Assembly (NCBI RefSeq): GCF_964355755.1
Contig: NC_092670.1
Span: forward strand, 6,721,001 to 6,785,000
DNA from: Antedon mediterranea
Lineage: Eukaryota > Echinodermata > Crinoidea > Comatulida > Antedonidae
Reading direction: 5' to 3'
Length of the DNA: 64,000 nt
The stretch's first letter is position 1; every line of letters starts with the position of its first letter. Below are positions 1 through 11,799 of the stretch, in pieces. The translations under genes and the position numbers were made by a program. The notes under the pieces are model-generated. The model ran no database searches and was not told the origin of the DNA. It was given only the letters and a program-made list of their open reading frames with translations.

Positions 1-311
1 AGAAGATACTATACAAACCTCATTTTCAGATGTTACTGAAGAAACTCGAACGAAAATTTTATCGATATGCCAGGAAATCCTGTACCTTGGAAAGGAAGAA
101 GGCAGACTCCAAAGTCACTTGCTCTAGGATTAACTGTTCGAGTGTGAATGAGATGAGTGTGAAAACAGGACAAGAGAAGAAGAAGAAGAAAAAGAAGACA
201 CACCAGACTATGGCATTGAAGATGATGAATTAGACTATGATGAATTGGACTATGAGGAATTAGACTATATGAGGAAGATGAATATGAAATATACTGTAGT
301 TTATACGGTTT
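1..311 (+). pseudogene. Decayed coding fragment with acidic tail
   Basis: Frame 2 reads an ordered, protein-like stretch (about 41 residues, containing DVTEETRTKILSIC and ILYLGKEEGR) up to a TAG at 125. After further stops at 131 and 146 the same frame is open again, with a Glu run (about 179-196) followed by Asp/Glu/Leu/Tyr repeats of the type DDELDYDELDYEEL. It may be the remnant of a gene or transposon ORF whose body lies left of the window. I do not recognise the family, and it shows no link to the HYR gene. Confidence 0.3.
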
Positions 312-454
312 TGAATGCAACAAAATCATCATAAAAAGTAACTGTAATGTAATAGGCCTACACTATAACCAATGTGAAACACTACCATGGTTATGCAAAC
401 AGAAACTGTGAGCATGTGAATAAAAAAAAAGATTTAAAAAAAATGAAAACAAAA

Positions 455-750
455 TGGAAACCATGAGAATATAAATAAATAATATAACCATGAGAATATA
501 ATAATAAAAACTGTAACCATGAGAATATAAATAAATAATGTAACAATGAGAATATAATAATAAAAACTGTAACCATGAGAATATAAATAAATAATGTAAC
601 CATGAGAATATAATAATAAAAACTGTAACCATGAGAATATAAAGAAAAATAGTAACTATGAGAATATAAAGAAATTGTGTAACCATTAAAAGAAATTGTG
701 TAACCATGAGAATATAAAGAAAAATATTAACCATGAGAATAAATACAATT
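455..750. repeat. AT-rich minisatellite
   Basis: Imperfect tandem copies of a unit reading AACCATGAGAATATAAA with A/T-rich spacers that alternate between AATAAATAATGT and ATAATAAAAACTGT, giving a higher-order period of about 60 bp. Copies decay toward the right end. Open frames crossing it are products of the repeat, not genes. Confidence 0.85.
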
Positions 751-3170
751 ACATTGAAACAAAACAAATATTTGATGTTTGTATTTTATTTAATAATTTA
801 AATTTACTATTGCATTGGTGTTTATTACTAGGAATATGTGTTCTATATGTATCACAGTTAAATCATATCAGTCACTATGTACATCCTACGGTATAAACTT
901 AGCATTATTGCTGCTGTATTTCTACTGCTATTAATAGCCTACCTGTCGGGAGAAACCATTATACGAACAGTTGAAGCCATTTGTAATTATAAATGTTTTA
1001 ATGTCGGGGGATAATTATTAACTCTAAATTTCAATTTTAGAGTTAATATAAATTTGTATTCACTAAATTTATTTAAAAAAATAAAGAATAAATCTATTTT
1101 GATAATAAATAACTTGCCTATATATTTCTTATAAACCGTGATAATAATAGTACAGTCTAGTTATAGTGCGCCACCAGTTGTTTCAGCCTCGCTATTTCGT
1201 AAGAAATCGTTGGCATATTTACCAACTTTAACGGTAATTTTCTACCAAACGCCAGGTATTTTTTTGTGGAACTTTTACTTTTTGTACTATTAGTATTTAT
1301 TTAGAACAGTATATGTGGTAAAAAAGTATTATGCTTGATGAGGAACGGGATTGCTTTTCCAGGCATCATTTCAGCTTCGCCGTAAGGCCTATCAACCAAG
1401 AAGCTTATCATATAATATTTTACCCTAATATATGTGTTATATAAGACTACTAAAGATTTCAGGAAAAACAATCAGTATAAATAAACAAAACGAAAATCTT
1501 TACAAATTGGAAAATGTACTTACAGGCACAAATCGAGCTGGATTTTTAGAACAATAGGTTAACAAGCGTGTATCGGAATAATTTTTGGTGAGCATGTAGA
1601 GTGACGTCAGCCAATTGCCAGGTAGTTCAACCAAATTTTTACCCAATTGTAATTTCTGAAATAATACGGCTGATTCAACCTGCCCCCGATTCAACCAACC
1701 CCACTCTCCCCTACATCTTCTTTAGTTGTAATAATACAAAACACTCTAGTTCCATACTACATTTATTGTACTAGAGGGTGCTCATGCTTTAGTAAGTTGA
1801 GACGATGATTATTGAAATTCTTTGCAATGATAAACATTTATAATAGGCATACACAATAAAGAATCTTTATTGATCAGATAGAAAATGTGTTTAAATTCGC
1901 AAAATTACGAGACGCTCGACTAACTGTATAATTAGTATTGAAGTGCTTTGTAACGATGTACATTTTTTATAAACTAGAGGCGCGCCCTCTATGAAGTGTA
2001 GACGATGGATCTCGGAATGTTAAATATTGACTCGGGTAAAAACCTCGGTTACCATATAATTATTGATGTTTGCTTTTCGTAAAAATAAACCTAATCTGCT
2101 TGTCAGTGTCTTCTTTAGACTAATTAAGATGAGGAATATGACATTTTAAAGTACTATGTTTATTGTTGTGTTGATTCGAGGGAGACGGTTGTTTGTTGTA
2201 ATATGGTGACATTTCATAGTAAAATAAATTCCCCTAGATATGGATAAATATAACACCGTAATTAATATAATCAACGAGTGATAAATACAGTAAACAATTT
2301 TATCAAAATGCTTGGTAAATTGTAGATCAATAAATTCTACTACAAATATGATGTGGCGTTTTTTATAGGATGGTCTAGGTTGAATATGTTCCAAATAATA
2401 TTTTATGGGAGAGGAGCGTTTATTCAAATAAATGCAGTAGACCTAATTGGTATAACCAATACATTATTTAGTTTAAATCTGGTAAAACGATCAAACACGA
2501 CACATGACATGGGCCAACGCGCACCCCGAATCTAACGGCTGTACACCTGTATTCGTTATTTTTTGCAGTATATTTTCATTTTGCATAAACTTCACGCGTG
2601 GCCTGTGAAAAAAGAACAATATGTATGTCACCGCCAATGACAAACTTTGGAGGGGAGCAAAAACCCGGAAGTCGCAAAATGAATATATCAACCCGGAACT
2701 CAGTTACCGCGGACGGCTGAAAAATCTACCGATGAAATTAGACGTTTTCTTTTAAAACCCTTTATAATATCTTCCTAAGAGAGAACAATATCGTAATAGT
2801 AAACATTAATGTTATCAACTGTACGTTTCGCGGTACATCTGAAATAGATAAGGACAAGGTCAGACTGTATGGTTAGTTATAGCGAAAGCATGATCTTTGT
2901 TACGAATAACGTTCCCTCATTTTATGAATATTGGAGGAACTCCATTCATAGTTTTAAGAACAGAATTCATGACACTTATAATGGTCTAATTGAAACCATA
3001 GTTGATATACTTCCACAATCCAACTTGCATCAGCGTTTGTGCAAATTGATATTTTAGGATATTTAGGTTGTTTTTGTGAAAGCTGCTATTGTTAATTTCC
3101 TGGTGAATTTTTTTCTTTTTCTGTTTTGTTTGTTTTGTATAATGAATATACTATCCGAAAAAAAGGAATT
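751..3170. other. Intergenic or upstream intronic DNA, no feature recognised
   Basis: AT-rich unique-looking DNA. Short open frames (for example 2146-2427 minus, 2869-3057 plus) have no recognisable domain and no flanking splice signals in a consistent phase. I found no missing YWTD or HYR exon here. Confidence 0.5.
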
Positions 3171-3174
3171 GAAT

Positions 3175-3465
3175 GGATGAATTGTGTTCAACTTTCTAAC
3201 TATTATGGTCAACATGATCCAACCATTTAAGCTTATAGTCGAACAACACTCCTAGGTACTTATTATTAACAATCTCTACTTCCTTTCCTTTAACGTATAC
3301 CGGAACCACAGTCAGCAGAATTATTATTTTTTCGAAAATCAATCCGCCTTTCTTTTTATATAATCGGTAAATCGAATAATCTCAGAAATGTATAGAGAAG
3401 AATTGTTAATATTAAGTCCAGCCATAGCTGAGTCGTCCGCAGGTGTTATCATTGGATAACTCGAG
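3175..3465 (-). pseudogene. LINE reverse transcriptase relic
   Basis: On the minus strand one frame carries ADDSAMAGL (the A/Y-x-DD catalytic region of non-LTR RT) followed by an ISEIIRFTDY segment. After a frameshift another frame carries VYVKGKEVEI and YLGVLFDYKLKW followed by a His, the typical block after the palm domain. A frameshift near 3350 and a stop near 3190 show it is dead. It lies just left of the TTAA element at 3546 and is unlike the CR1-type LINE at 23-30 kb, so it comes from another family. Confidence 0.6.
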
Positions 3466-3545
3466 GATATCGACCTAATATCTGACGTATACTCAGTAAA
3501 CAAAAAAAGGTTCCAATACGGTACCTTGTAAGTTATGTGAATTAA

Positions 3546-5866
3546 AATGGATATGAAAGGATTTTAAAATTTCACAAAAATGACTTTGTATGAATCCTTT
3601 TAATGTTAATAAACAGCACACAAAAAAATTAGATTCAAATACCTAGTAGAAATTGAGAAATAAACAAATTAAATTTTGGTATAAAACGTCCACAAAATGG
3701 CCGACCAACTGGCACGCCATCTTAATTTTTATGAACGTTCTATACGCACGTACGAGATCGTTAAATTTAGAGTTTGAAACACCCGGGGTTGTAGCCACGG
3801 CAGCAGTCGTTTTGTGATTGGTTAATGAATTTTAATACAGTCCAATCACCGCCTTGTCTCGTTCGCGGACTGTGTGGTGTAAACAAAATAAACAAACCCA
3901 TCCTAAACGAGACTTGCGTGTTGCAAGCTCCCTGTTGCTGCACTGTAGCAAAGAATATATATCACAAGAATGAGTATTCCGCGATTTTTGCATGAGAAAC
4001 TTGTAACAGAGAGCTCCAGTGAATGATGCCCGCCCTCATAAGGGCGGATGTATACATACTAAATAAGACTTGATTTAATAGACATGATACATGTCGCATT
4101 AAATAGAATTATGATGATAGTTTTTGCAATTGTAAACTATTTTATAATACATATTTATTAACAAACTAGTGTTTATTCACTTTTACAGACAATTATTTAC
4201 TAACATGCTAAGTTAGTTCACAAAAAAGGCCTAACACAGCAACACCAAAAATCAACGAATATTACTCAGCACGGCATATTCTTTACCATTGCCGTGTACT
4301 ACTGTACGCCCGGTAAATTAAGTATTGTTTTTATGATATAAATTAGTATAAAACACATGCTATTAATAGGAGAAAATGTTAAATGTCATTAACATTTATT
4401 TGTTTTACCAGAAACAAGTTAAATATAGGAATATTATTAAACTATCCTTCGTGAAAACGCGTAAACACCAACACGCCCGGTCACGCTATCGTAGCGCCCG
4501 GTTGATAAAGCAAACTGTTTATACGGCAGTTTTTACTAAATAAATTGCATAAAACGAACAATTAAATATCCAAATAGTATTTAACATGATGTTGGCATGT
4601 AGTTGATAACATTTTTATCATCGGAAAATACTCCGGTGGTCCAGCCTTTGATTAGTGAAACCTTCACAAAAAGTTGTATACATCCCAGATACATCCACAC
4701 TTATGGCGGCGCCCTACCACATGGACAATATTACTGTTACAGGGAAAATCGCGGATTACTCATTCTTGTGATATATATTCTTTGACTGTAGGTAGGTAAA
4801 AATACAAATGAATTGTTTATTTACTGTATACTGTACCATACAAGCTGAAATACCCCTAACTAGGCCTGTTATAACCTTTATTACTACATTAGAGAAAATC
4901 CACCTCTATTCATTTTATTGGGAATCATATTATTTAGTATTCAGTGTTGCCTAGCCAAGCTAGGGCGGCATGTAATAACAAAAAAATATTTTAATAATGC
5001 GTTAGTCAGGACACTACAGCACACAACAATATTAATCAGCGTACTTATAAATAATGTGTATATACATAATACAGTAACACAATTGTGCCTACCATTAACA
5101 CCCTCAACGATACATCAAGGAGCATACGCTCTCAGCTCACCTCTGGCCGGGCGACCAAACACCGTATCCAGCAGTCATCACTACTAAAAAGGCCTAGGCC
5201 TCGCTAGCTCCAGGCCATGGCATTGTCAAACACCATTTACTCGTCCAACCGTTTCTTCAAAACGATGTTAACACCCGTGTTAACAAGACGATGTGGACGA
5301 ATTTCCATCAATTTCAGTTAATTACAACGAAATAATAATAAAATGAATGTTTCAATAATACGTGTATAATAAATAGCGAAATAAACATCGCTCGCGAGAG
5401 GATCGGAGGGTCGAGAGAGAGGCCAAGGTGGTCGACTCTGTGATTCTCACGCATCCGCAAAATAACTCCGTGTACCCAGCAAGATAGGCATTTGGCTATG
5501 AATTTCGTAAAAGGTGGCCTTGAAAAACGAAATTAAAATCCGTTTAAAAAAAACCATGGTTGATAATATGAATTAATTTTATTCGATTAGGCTAACATAC
5601 TTATCCAAGAATAAAAATATCAAAGCGATAAGTAATTACTACCATGCTTTTGCATCAATCAATGATTTACTGCTAAATTCCTATCTCTGTAATACAAAAA
5701 TAACTTTTAGTGACGTCACAAAAAGTTTTTCACAGGTTTCTCAGTGGCGTTTTGAGAGCGTTGTCGTCCTTCAAAACACTAAGTATGACTATGGCAAGCT
5801 TAAAACTGATTGATCTACACGTTGAGCCAATAAAATGATATTGCTAGGAACCCTTTCATATCCATT
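3546..5866. mobile_element. Non-autonomous TTAA-flanked DNA transposon, copy 1
   Basis: Flanked by TTAA at 3542-3545 and 5867-5870, with terminal inverted repeats AATGGATATGAAAGG and CCTTTCATATCCATT. TTAA target duplication is the hallmark of piggyBac-type transposition. The outer parts match, in reverse orientation, the second copy at 24541-27457; the central part (about 3950-4790) does not. No transposase-like frame is visible, so it is presumably mobilised in trans. Short clusters of AGGCCT palindromes lie inside (about 5190-5215). Confidence 0.85.
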
Positions 5867-6018
5867 TTAAGGTAAATACAGATTGTCTGTGATGTGTTAT
5901 TAATAATTAATAGTGATCTCTGGCCGAACCAGAGTATTAAGTGTATCGTAACTGTTTCTCATGTATATTTTTAGGTACGTTTATTAAATAATGATTTCCT
6001 AATTTTTATTTAATTTAG

Positions 6019-6181
6019 GCGTGGATGGTTTAGCTATTGATGGAATTGGAAATAAACTTTATTGGACAAGTACTTCAGAAGACAGAATTGAAGTAATAAA
6101 TTTGGATGGAACGGACAGAACAGTTCTTTTTGACATGAAATTGGCTGAGCCACGTGCAATTAAAATAGACAAAGTAAACGA
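6019..6181 (+). CDS. Exon: LDLR class B (YWTD) propeller, blade part
   Basis: Acceptor TAATTTAG precedes the exon and donor GTATGT follows it. It reads [19 protein letters not shown], then a [11 protein letters not shown] strand typical of a YWTD blade. Entry phase is 1 and exit phase 2: the terminal GA joins the A of the next exon to make Glu. Earlier blades must lie upstream of the window, or in sequence I could not recognise. Confidence 0.8.
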
Positions 6182-6507
6182 GTATGTAATGGAACTAATA
6201 ACACCTGGTTCGTTTTGTATCTTGTTTATCTCAACTTGGAGATAAACTGTTTCAATAAAAATTCCACTACGTTATGAATGTCATAACATACCATTGTTGT
6301 AGAGGCATCAACACGGCTCATTTACTATTGAAGAATGTTAGGCTTAATGTGTTTCTCTGAATGTCATTAGTGATAAAACATTGGCATCTTTCAGTATAAA
6401 ATAAAATAAAATAAAATAACAACAATAGTAATAAGTAACAAATAGTATAGATCAACTTAGATCTTCATAAAGTAATTAGTAATTTAATTTGTTAATTATA
6501 AAAAAAG

Positions 6508-6644
6508 ATACTTGTATTGGACTGATTGGGGACCTGGAAATGAGATGATAGAGCGTGCGAAGCTAAATGACTTGAATGCCACTAGAACCGCCTTGGTGAC
6601 GACAGGACTTATATATCCAAACGGACTTGTTTTATCAGTTCCAG
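6508..6644 (+). CDS. Exon: YWTD propeller, continuation
   Basis: Reads YLYWTDWGPGNEMIERAKL, an almost canonical LDLR class B repeat, then ends LIYPNGLVLSVP before donor GTAAGT. The acceptor is purine-rich (a run of A then AG), so it is weak by inspection, but the phase (2 in, 1 out) and the domain continuity fit on both sides. Confidence 0.8.
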
Positions 6645-6943
6645 GTAAGTTATGAGAAACTATACATAATTATTGTATTGAGTTCAAGTGAACAAATTAA
6701 TTTGAAATGTTTTTTCAAGGACATTTAATTTTAGTAATGGTAATAATAGCAATAGACGATGGTTTAAACTATTTTTTTGTAAATTTTATTTGTGTAAACA
6801 GTTTAGTTTAGTTCGAGTAACAGACAAACAGAGAGACAAATAGATAGATAGATAGATATTTTGTATAATTATATGCTTGTTGAAAAAAAATACCGAGATA
6901 CATACTATTTTGTACAACATGCCACCGTTCTATTATTTTCAAG
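6645..6943 (+). other. Intron with GATA microsatellite
   Basis: Intron between the second and third YWTD exons. A short (GATA)n tract lies at about 6841-6857. An (AAAAT)n tract is in the preceding intron at about 6395-6418. Nothing else seen. Confidence 0.6.
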
Positions 6944-7192
6944 ATGGAAAGATGTATTGGTGCGACGCAGGAACAGATAAAATTGAAGAAGCTAATCTTG
7001 ATGGAACCAACCGAACAACAATATTAGATGTAACTGGACAACACCCGTTTGCTATCGACATTTATAAAAACTATCTATACTGGTCAGATTGGATTGGAGG
7101 CGTGTATAAAGTTAATAGAAGGACTGGAATATCATCAAACCAAAGTATCGATGGCCGACTTAATCAACCAGGAGGTTTATACATTTTCACTG
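6944..7192 (+). CDS. Exon: YWTD propeller, last blades
   Basis: Contains DGKMYWCDAG, then KIEEANLDGTNRTTIL, then NYLYWSDWIGGVYKVNR, so it covers most of two blades. It ends LNQPGGLYIFTG before donor GTAATA; the GLYIF stretch resembles the strand that closes the six-bladed propeller. In LDLR and LRP proteins an EGF module follows the propeller; here the next exon I can find is already a HYR domain. Confidence 0.8.
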
Positions 7193-7819
7193 GTAATACT
7201 TGTATTTGATAAATATTTTAAAATATCTATTTCCCACTGCAAGTTCCAATATAATAGCATAAACAGTATATTAAACCGAGTTAAAATATTCTATATTTTG
7301 TTCTAAACATTACTCTTTGGACTAAAAATACGTTATGAAACTATTTGTTTTGATATTAGGATTGACACCCAAGTAATATAAAACTGATATTCTGACTTCA
7401 ACACTTTCTATAGTTTATGTAGACTACCTACCGCCACAGATTCTGGTATGAGTATGGGGAGTATGTATAGCCATACTAACCACATGTGATTTATTTTGAT
7501 GTTCCGGTTCATAACTTTTGCATCTAAACCGTATAAAACCAATTGCTATTAATTCATTAAAAACGATAAAGGTTAATGGTTAATACTGAATTCAAGCATC
7601 TTATTATGTAAATATACCTATATTTTAACTACTTTAAACACCTACTTTTAATTATCACAAATGTACTTATATGTATATTATAAATATATTCACCAATGAG
7701 ATGTCTTAGTCACACTCACACACACAAAGCCTCATGCACTTGGAACAAGCCTCTACAATATATTCGAGCGCTCTCAAACTCTCAATCATTCCTTAAAACA
7801 ATATTGACATTTCTAATAT

Positions 7820-7990
7820 TATTTATTTATTTATTTATTTATTTGGAATTACACCTTTAGATCGGTGGCACACTTAGCACAAAGGTGCATCCTTCACAAT
7901 ATAAAATATAACAATTAACAGAAAAGTAAAAAAAGGCAAAAGCAACTATCAACCCCTATCCTACCCCCCACCCCCAATTTACATCGATAC
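7820..7990 (-). repeat. Retroposon 3' end with (AAAT)n tail
   Basis: Read on the minus strand, a unique segment (GTGCCACCGATCTAAAGGTG and surroundings) ends in about seven AAAT units at 7829-7852. That is the usual look of a truncated LINE or SINE 3' end. The family was not identified. It lies in the intron between the propeller and HYR1. Confidence 0.45.
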
Positions 7991-8115
7991 ATACAGTAGA
8001 TCATTATTAGGATGAAAAGTCGTTCCAACCAAGTTTAATGCTGTCAAGAGAAATTTTATTAGTTTTTATTTCCTATGTTCAGTATCATAAAAATATTGTG
8101 ATTTCTTTTCTATAG

Positions 8116-8391
8116 ATAATGTATTGACTATTGACTGCCCGACAAACGTCACTTCAAACAATTATATCGGAGAAGAATTTGGTTTAATACAAATTACCAC
8201 AGATGAAGGGAGTCCAACTGCCACAGTCACGTGGGATCCTCCTGTGACAAGTGACAATGGAACAGTGACTGTAGTGTCATCACCGTATGGGTCAGGTGAC
8301 ATGATACCAATCGGTACTCACGCAATCACCTTTACAGCAATTGGTTCTGCTGGCAACAATGAAACTTGTGACTTTTATATCAAGGTTGAAG
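8116..8391 (+). CDS. HYR1 exon (class B)
   Basis: First HYR domain, 92 codons. Opens DNVLTIDCPTNVTSNNYIGE, so it is a diverged class B exon. It keeps VTWDPPVTSDNG, SGDMIPIGTHAITFTA and the closing CDFYIKVEG. Compared with the younger B exons it lacks three residues after DNG and has GSAGNNETC in place of DPYGNIDTC. Acceptor CTATAG, donor GTGAAA. Confidence 0.9.
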
Positions 8392-9430
8392 GTGAAAATC
8401 TGAAAAAAAGTTTTTCAAGAATTTTATATTGTATCCTTAAGGGAAAAAAACACCAATATGAATAATCTTGGAAACTAAAAACTATATACAGTTTAATATA
8501 TCAAACCATATTTTCAATTATATAATGTATGTGGATAATCAAAGTCAGCAAATTATCCAATCAGATTAAATGAAGAACGCATGATCAATCATTACCGTAA
8601 CACCAGGTGCTCAATTCCTACAACGCAGCAATGAATCCTTCAGGTCAAACACATTTCTACAAAACCTTTATAGGTTAGTTTCTGTTTTGTTTGCAGAAAC
8701 ACGAGGAATTATGATATTGTGTTATTTGATTCTAGAATATGGAATGTTTCAATTATAAACACACATGAATGTGCATCAGCATCTTTTTTTAGCAAATAGC
8801 TAATTACTAAATATGGTGCTTGCTTTTTAAGTTCTTCCATTCTCTATTAAAACAAATGTCCTCCGAGCTTGTCTCTCTCTTTATAGCGCCCTTCCCCCTC
8901 TCATCTGAGAAGTGTCTCACTTCTCCAAATTATAATATAATAATTATTAATCGTATTATTTCGAAAATAATGAATAAATAAATATTAAACGAATAAATAA
9001 ATACAACTGTAGAGTAACCGTTTCTCTAAAAACCATGCAGGTAATTTCACAGCTCTGTCACATCTTGTGGTTTCAGGACTAGGTATTGGTTTGTTTATTG
9101 TTGGTCAGTTGTATCTTGTTTAATATTTGCGATGGCTGGATATATCGTTAAGACGGTTAAACTTTACTTGCGGTACAGAAGAATACTCTGGAGATGGGAC
9201 TTTAGCAACAACTGTCAACTATTGATTAACAGTCAAATACCACCTGCTGACACAATTAAATCTCTTTGCTAATGAGTATTACAATTATGCAAAGCAATTT
9301 GGCTTTGGCGTTTTAAATCCCATCCTAAGATTAGCGGTCTGTTTTTGTGAAACTCATGGTATAATGGGGTTACTTCAATGTAAACATTAATGCGAACACG
9401 ACATAAAATATCCATTATCTGCCTTTGCTT
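8392..9430 (+). other. Intron, left part, nothing recognised
   Basis: Intron after HYR1. Contains AT-rich DNA with short ATAAATA runs near 8970-9000; no exon or transposon feature seen before the gag-protease relic. Confidence 0.5.
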
Positions 9431-9439
9431 GTCCAATTA

Positions 9440-10200
9440 CCTTTTCTATACTTCTTGATTTCATAAACTTGTTATTTTTGTGAAACTTTTAGAAATTAAT
9501 GAAATATGAGCACCACTATCAATTAATTCACTGACTTTGTGACCTTCTACATGTACCATAATTTGAGCATTAAAACGTTGTGGAAGACTACTAGAAACAT
9601 TATCAGAAATACTATCAGTAACATCGTCTACTATAGACATCCGTGAGGGCTTCAAAAGCGATATTAGCCCCTTCAGAAGCTGAAAATCGACCCTCATTTC
9701 CAGCTACAGTAGTTCTAGTTTTCCGGATGATGATTATGTTTAGGTGTAATATTAAGAGGGCTGCGTCCTTTAATACTACTAGGGTAGGTAGGCCTACTCT
9801 GGTGTCGTGGGTGGGTTAGAAGTGTAAGTATAATTAGAAGAGTCGTTCCTGTTGTGTCTTTGTTCAGTTCTTCACTAAGTGAAGATCGTCTGAAGTAATC
9901 ATACTTCTATAATAATTGTCACGTCTCTTTTCACGGTCACTACTCTTTGAATGATCTCTGTATCTACCAGATCGAAAGTTTCATTCGCACTTTCGACTTG
10001 TTTTACAATTTTTAAATACGCTGTCTAAGGTTTGTGCACCATATTCATAACATTTCAATTGCAATGCTGGTTGTAAACCACCAAGAAATCGTCGGAAAGC
10101 TAAAAAAAAAAGCGGAAAAAAAGCCATAATCAGGAAATCATCGCGAACAAAACTTCTCAAATCTGCAGCGTACAATTGTAAGGATTCATTCGGCTGACGT
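9440..10200 (-). pseudogene. LTR-retrotransposon gag-protease relic
   Basis: Minus strand, 5' to 3': a gag-like piece (10175-9981) with YAADLRSFVRDDF, FRRFLGGLQPALQLKC and EYGAQTLDS; a basic Arg/Asp/Ser-rich linker; then a retropepsin-like piece (9697-9461) with VHVEGHKVSELIDSGAHISLI, in which D-S-G-A is the aspartic protease motif. Frames change between pieces, and no RT, integrase or LTR is seen. It differs from the complete gypsy element at 34-39 kb, which has DTGA and a different gag. Confidence 0.6.
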
Positions 10201-10362
10201 GGTCTAGCTAGCGTTCATCATACGTTTGAATGCATACATTTTATGTAGGCCTAACTAAACGTTATTATTGTATGTACTAAATCAAGATTTTACAATTATA
10301 AAAGTGTAATTATGATTTGATTGTTAATAATCCTTGTTTATTCCTGTTGTATTAATAAATAG

Positions 10363-10611
10363 ATAATGAGGATCCAGTCTTGGTCTGTTCACCTAATATT
10401 ACAACTACTACAGCAGATGGATCAGATCAAGCAGTCAATGTGAACTGGACTGACCCAATAGTAAATGACAATTCTGGTGAAGGTATAACACCAACATCGA
10501 AGTACAATTCTGGAAACAATCTATTTAATATTGGCAGCACTGATGTTATATATGACGCAGTTGATAGTTCAGGCAATGCAGCAACATGCACCTTTACAAT
10601 TATAGTTACTG
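10363..10611 (+). CDS. HYR2 exon (class C)
   Basis: 83 codons, opening DNEDPVLVCSPNITTTTADG; Cys is followed by Ser-Pro instead of Pro-Pro. Contains VNWTDPIVNDNSGE, FNIGSTDVIYDAVDSSGNAATC. It resembles HYR47 as well as HYR7, 10 and 13, so class C predates the local triplication. Donor GTAAGC. Confidence 0.92.
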
Positions 10612-10690
10612 GTAAGCATACATTGTCTCTTCTTTCCCGCTTCTCCTTCCTACTGAAGTATCAACACTTAATCTATACAGTATATCAATA

Positions 10691-11523
10691 GAGAGAAATG
10701 GCAAACCGACGTCTAAAATCCGAGTGGGTATAAAATCATAACAAACCGTTGAGGGCGGCATATTTCCTATGTTTATACACGTGAATCATGGCGTCGTCTA
10801 ACCAATGTTGTTGCTGTAACGCTCATAATTCTTTTCTATTTGTGTATTTAGTCATCCATCATTCACAATCATATTCCTAAAAATATCTCATATCTGTAGG
10901 TCTACATTAGACTAGGCCTATAGTATTATAGTAGAATGGTGTTATCAAGTATTCATCACTGGCGGTAGCCCCCCTGCAGGAAGCATCACTAACCACATAA
11001 CAAAATGGCAGTTGTCAATCTGAAACTAAATGCTAGGCCTACGTCTACTAGAGATGCTCTATTTAGTCTTACTACCTAGCTAGGAGAGGCCTAGCAGCAC
11101 CCTAGCTAAAGTAGTAGTAGTACAGTATGCAATAAAGAATTTCCAATATTATTATTATTATTATAATAACCTATAATCCGTGCTAGGCTCGCTCGAGTAG
11201 GCCTACTCGAGGGTACTACACAGCATCAGCGAAACTATCTAGGGCCTAGAGCTGGGTACAGTATATAACAAAAACGCGTCTTAATTCAATCCAAATTGAA
11301 ATAAAATATGTTAAGATTTGCCCATATAACATTAAAATTGTTAAGGGTGTTGCAAAAAAAAGATACTGCTATTATGTGTGTTTTAAACGTTCTTTTCTAA
11401 CTACCTTTTTAACTCAACCCATCGGAATTTCCCATACAAAAACATGTGGCGAAATGGTTTGTTTACAATCTATACCCACTCGGTGAAACTTGAGTGACGT
11501 CATCGCGGTTCGCCATTTCTCTC
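10691..11523. mobile_element. TA-flanked MITE
   Basis: Inverted ends GAGAGAAATGGC(A/G)AACCG lie directly inside TA dinucleotides at 10689-10690 and 11524-11525, and a second inverted patch (CCGAGTGGGTATA) follows about 25-45 bp further in. TA target and short inverted ends fit a Tc1/mariner-type non-autonomous element. The interior is rich in AGGCCTA and CTAGCTAGG motifs and has no coding potential. Confidence 0.65.
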
Positions 11524-11799
11524 TATTATGGTTAATTCTGACATATAGGCGAGTACAATGCAAAAACTTCGGTACAAATCTCCGCCTTAGATACCTACAT
11601 TATCTATCTCAGATGTACCACGAAACGTAGATTTGATAACATTAGTTTTCACATCGACGCTCTTGTTCCACTTTTGTCCACGACAAAATTTAGCGTAAAC
11701 TATCGAAATTTGTGGATATCAAAGGGTTATTTTCACACACTCGCGCTGTTGTTCAACTGGCTTCCAGGTACGTCACTTCCGGCAAAATGGCCGTTGGTG

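Noticed and set aside
363-767. Minus-strand 134-codon hydrophobic open frame
   Set aside because: Produced by the AT-rich minisatellite at 455-750.
2869-3057. 62-codon plus-strand frame as an early exon of the gene
   Set aside because: No recognisable domain and no splice sites in the phase needed by the propeller exon at 6019.
7193-8115. Missing EGF exon after the propeller
   Set aside because: Expected from LDLR/LRP architecture, but no six-Cys pattern is found in any frame of this intron.
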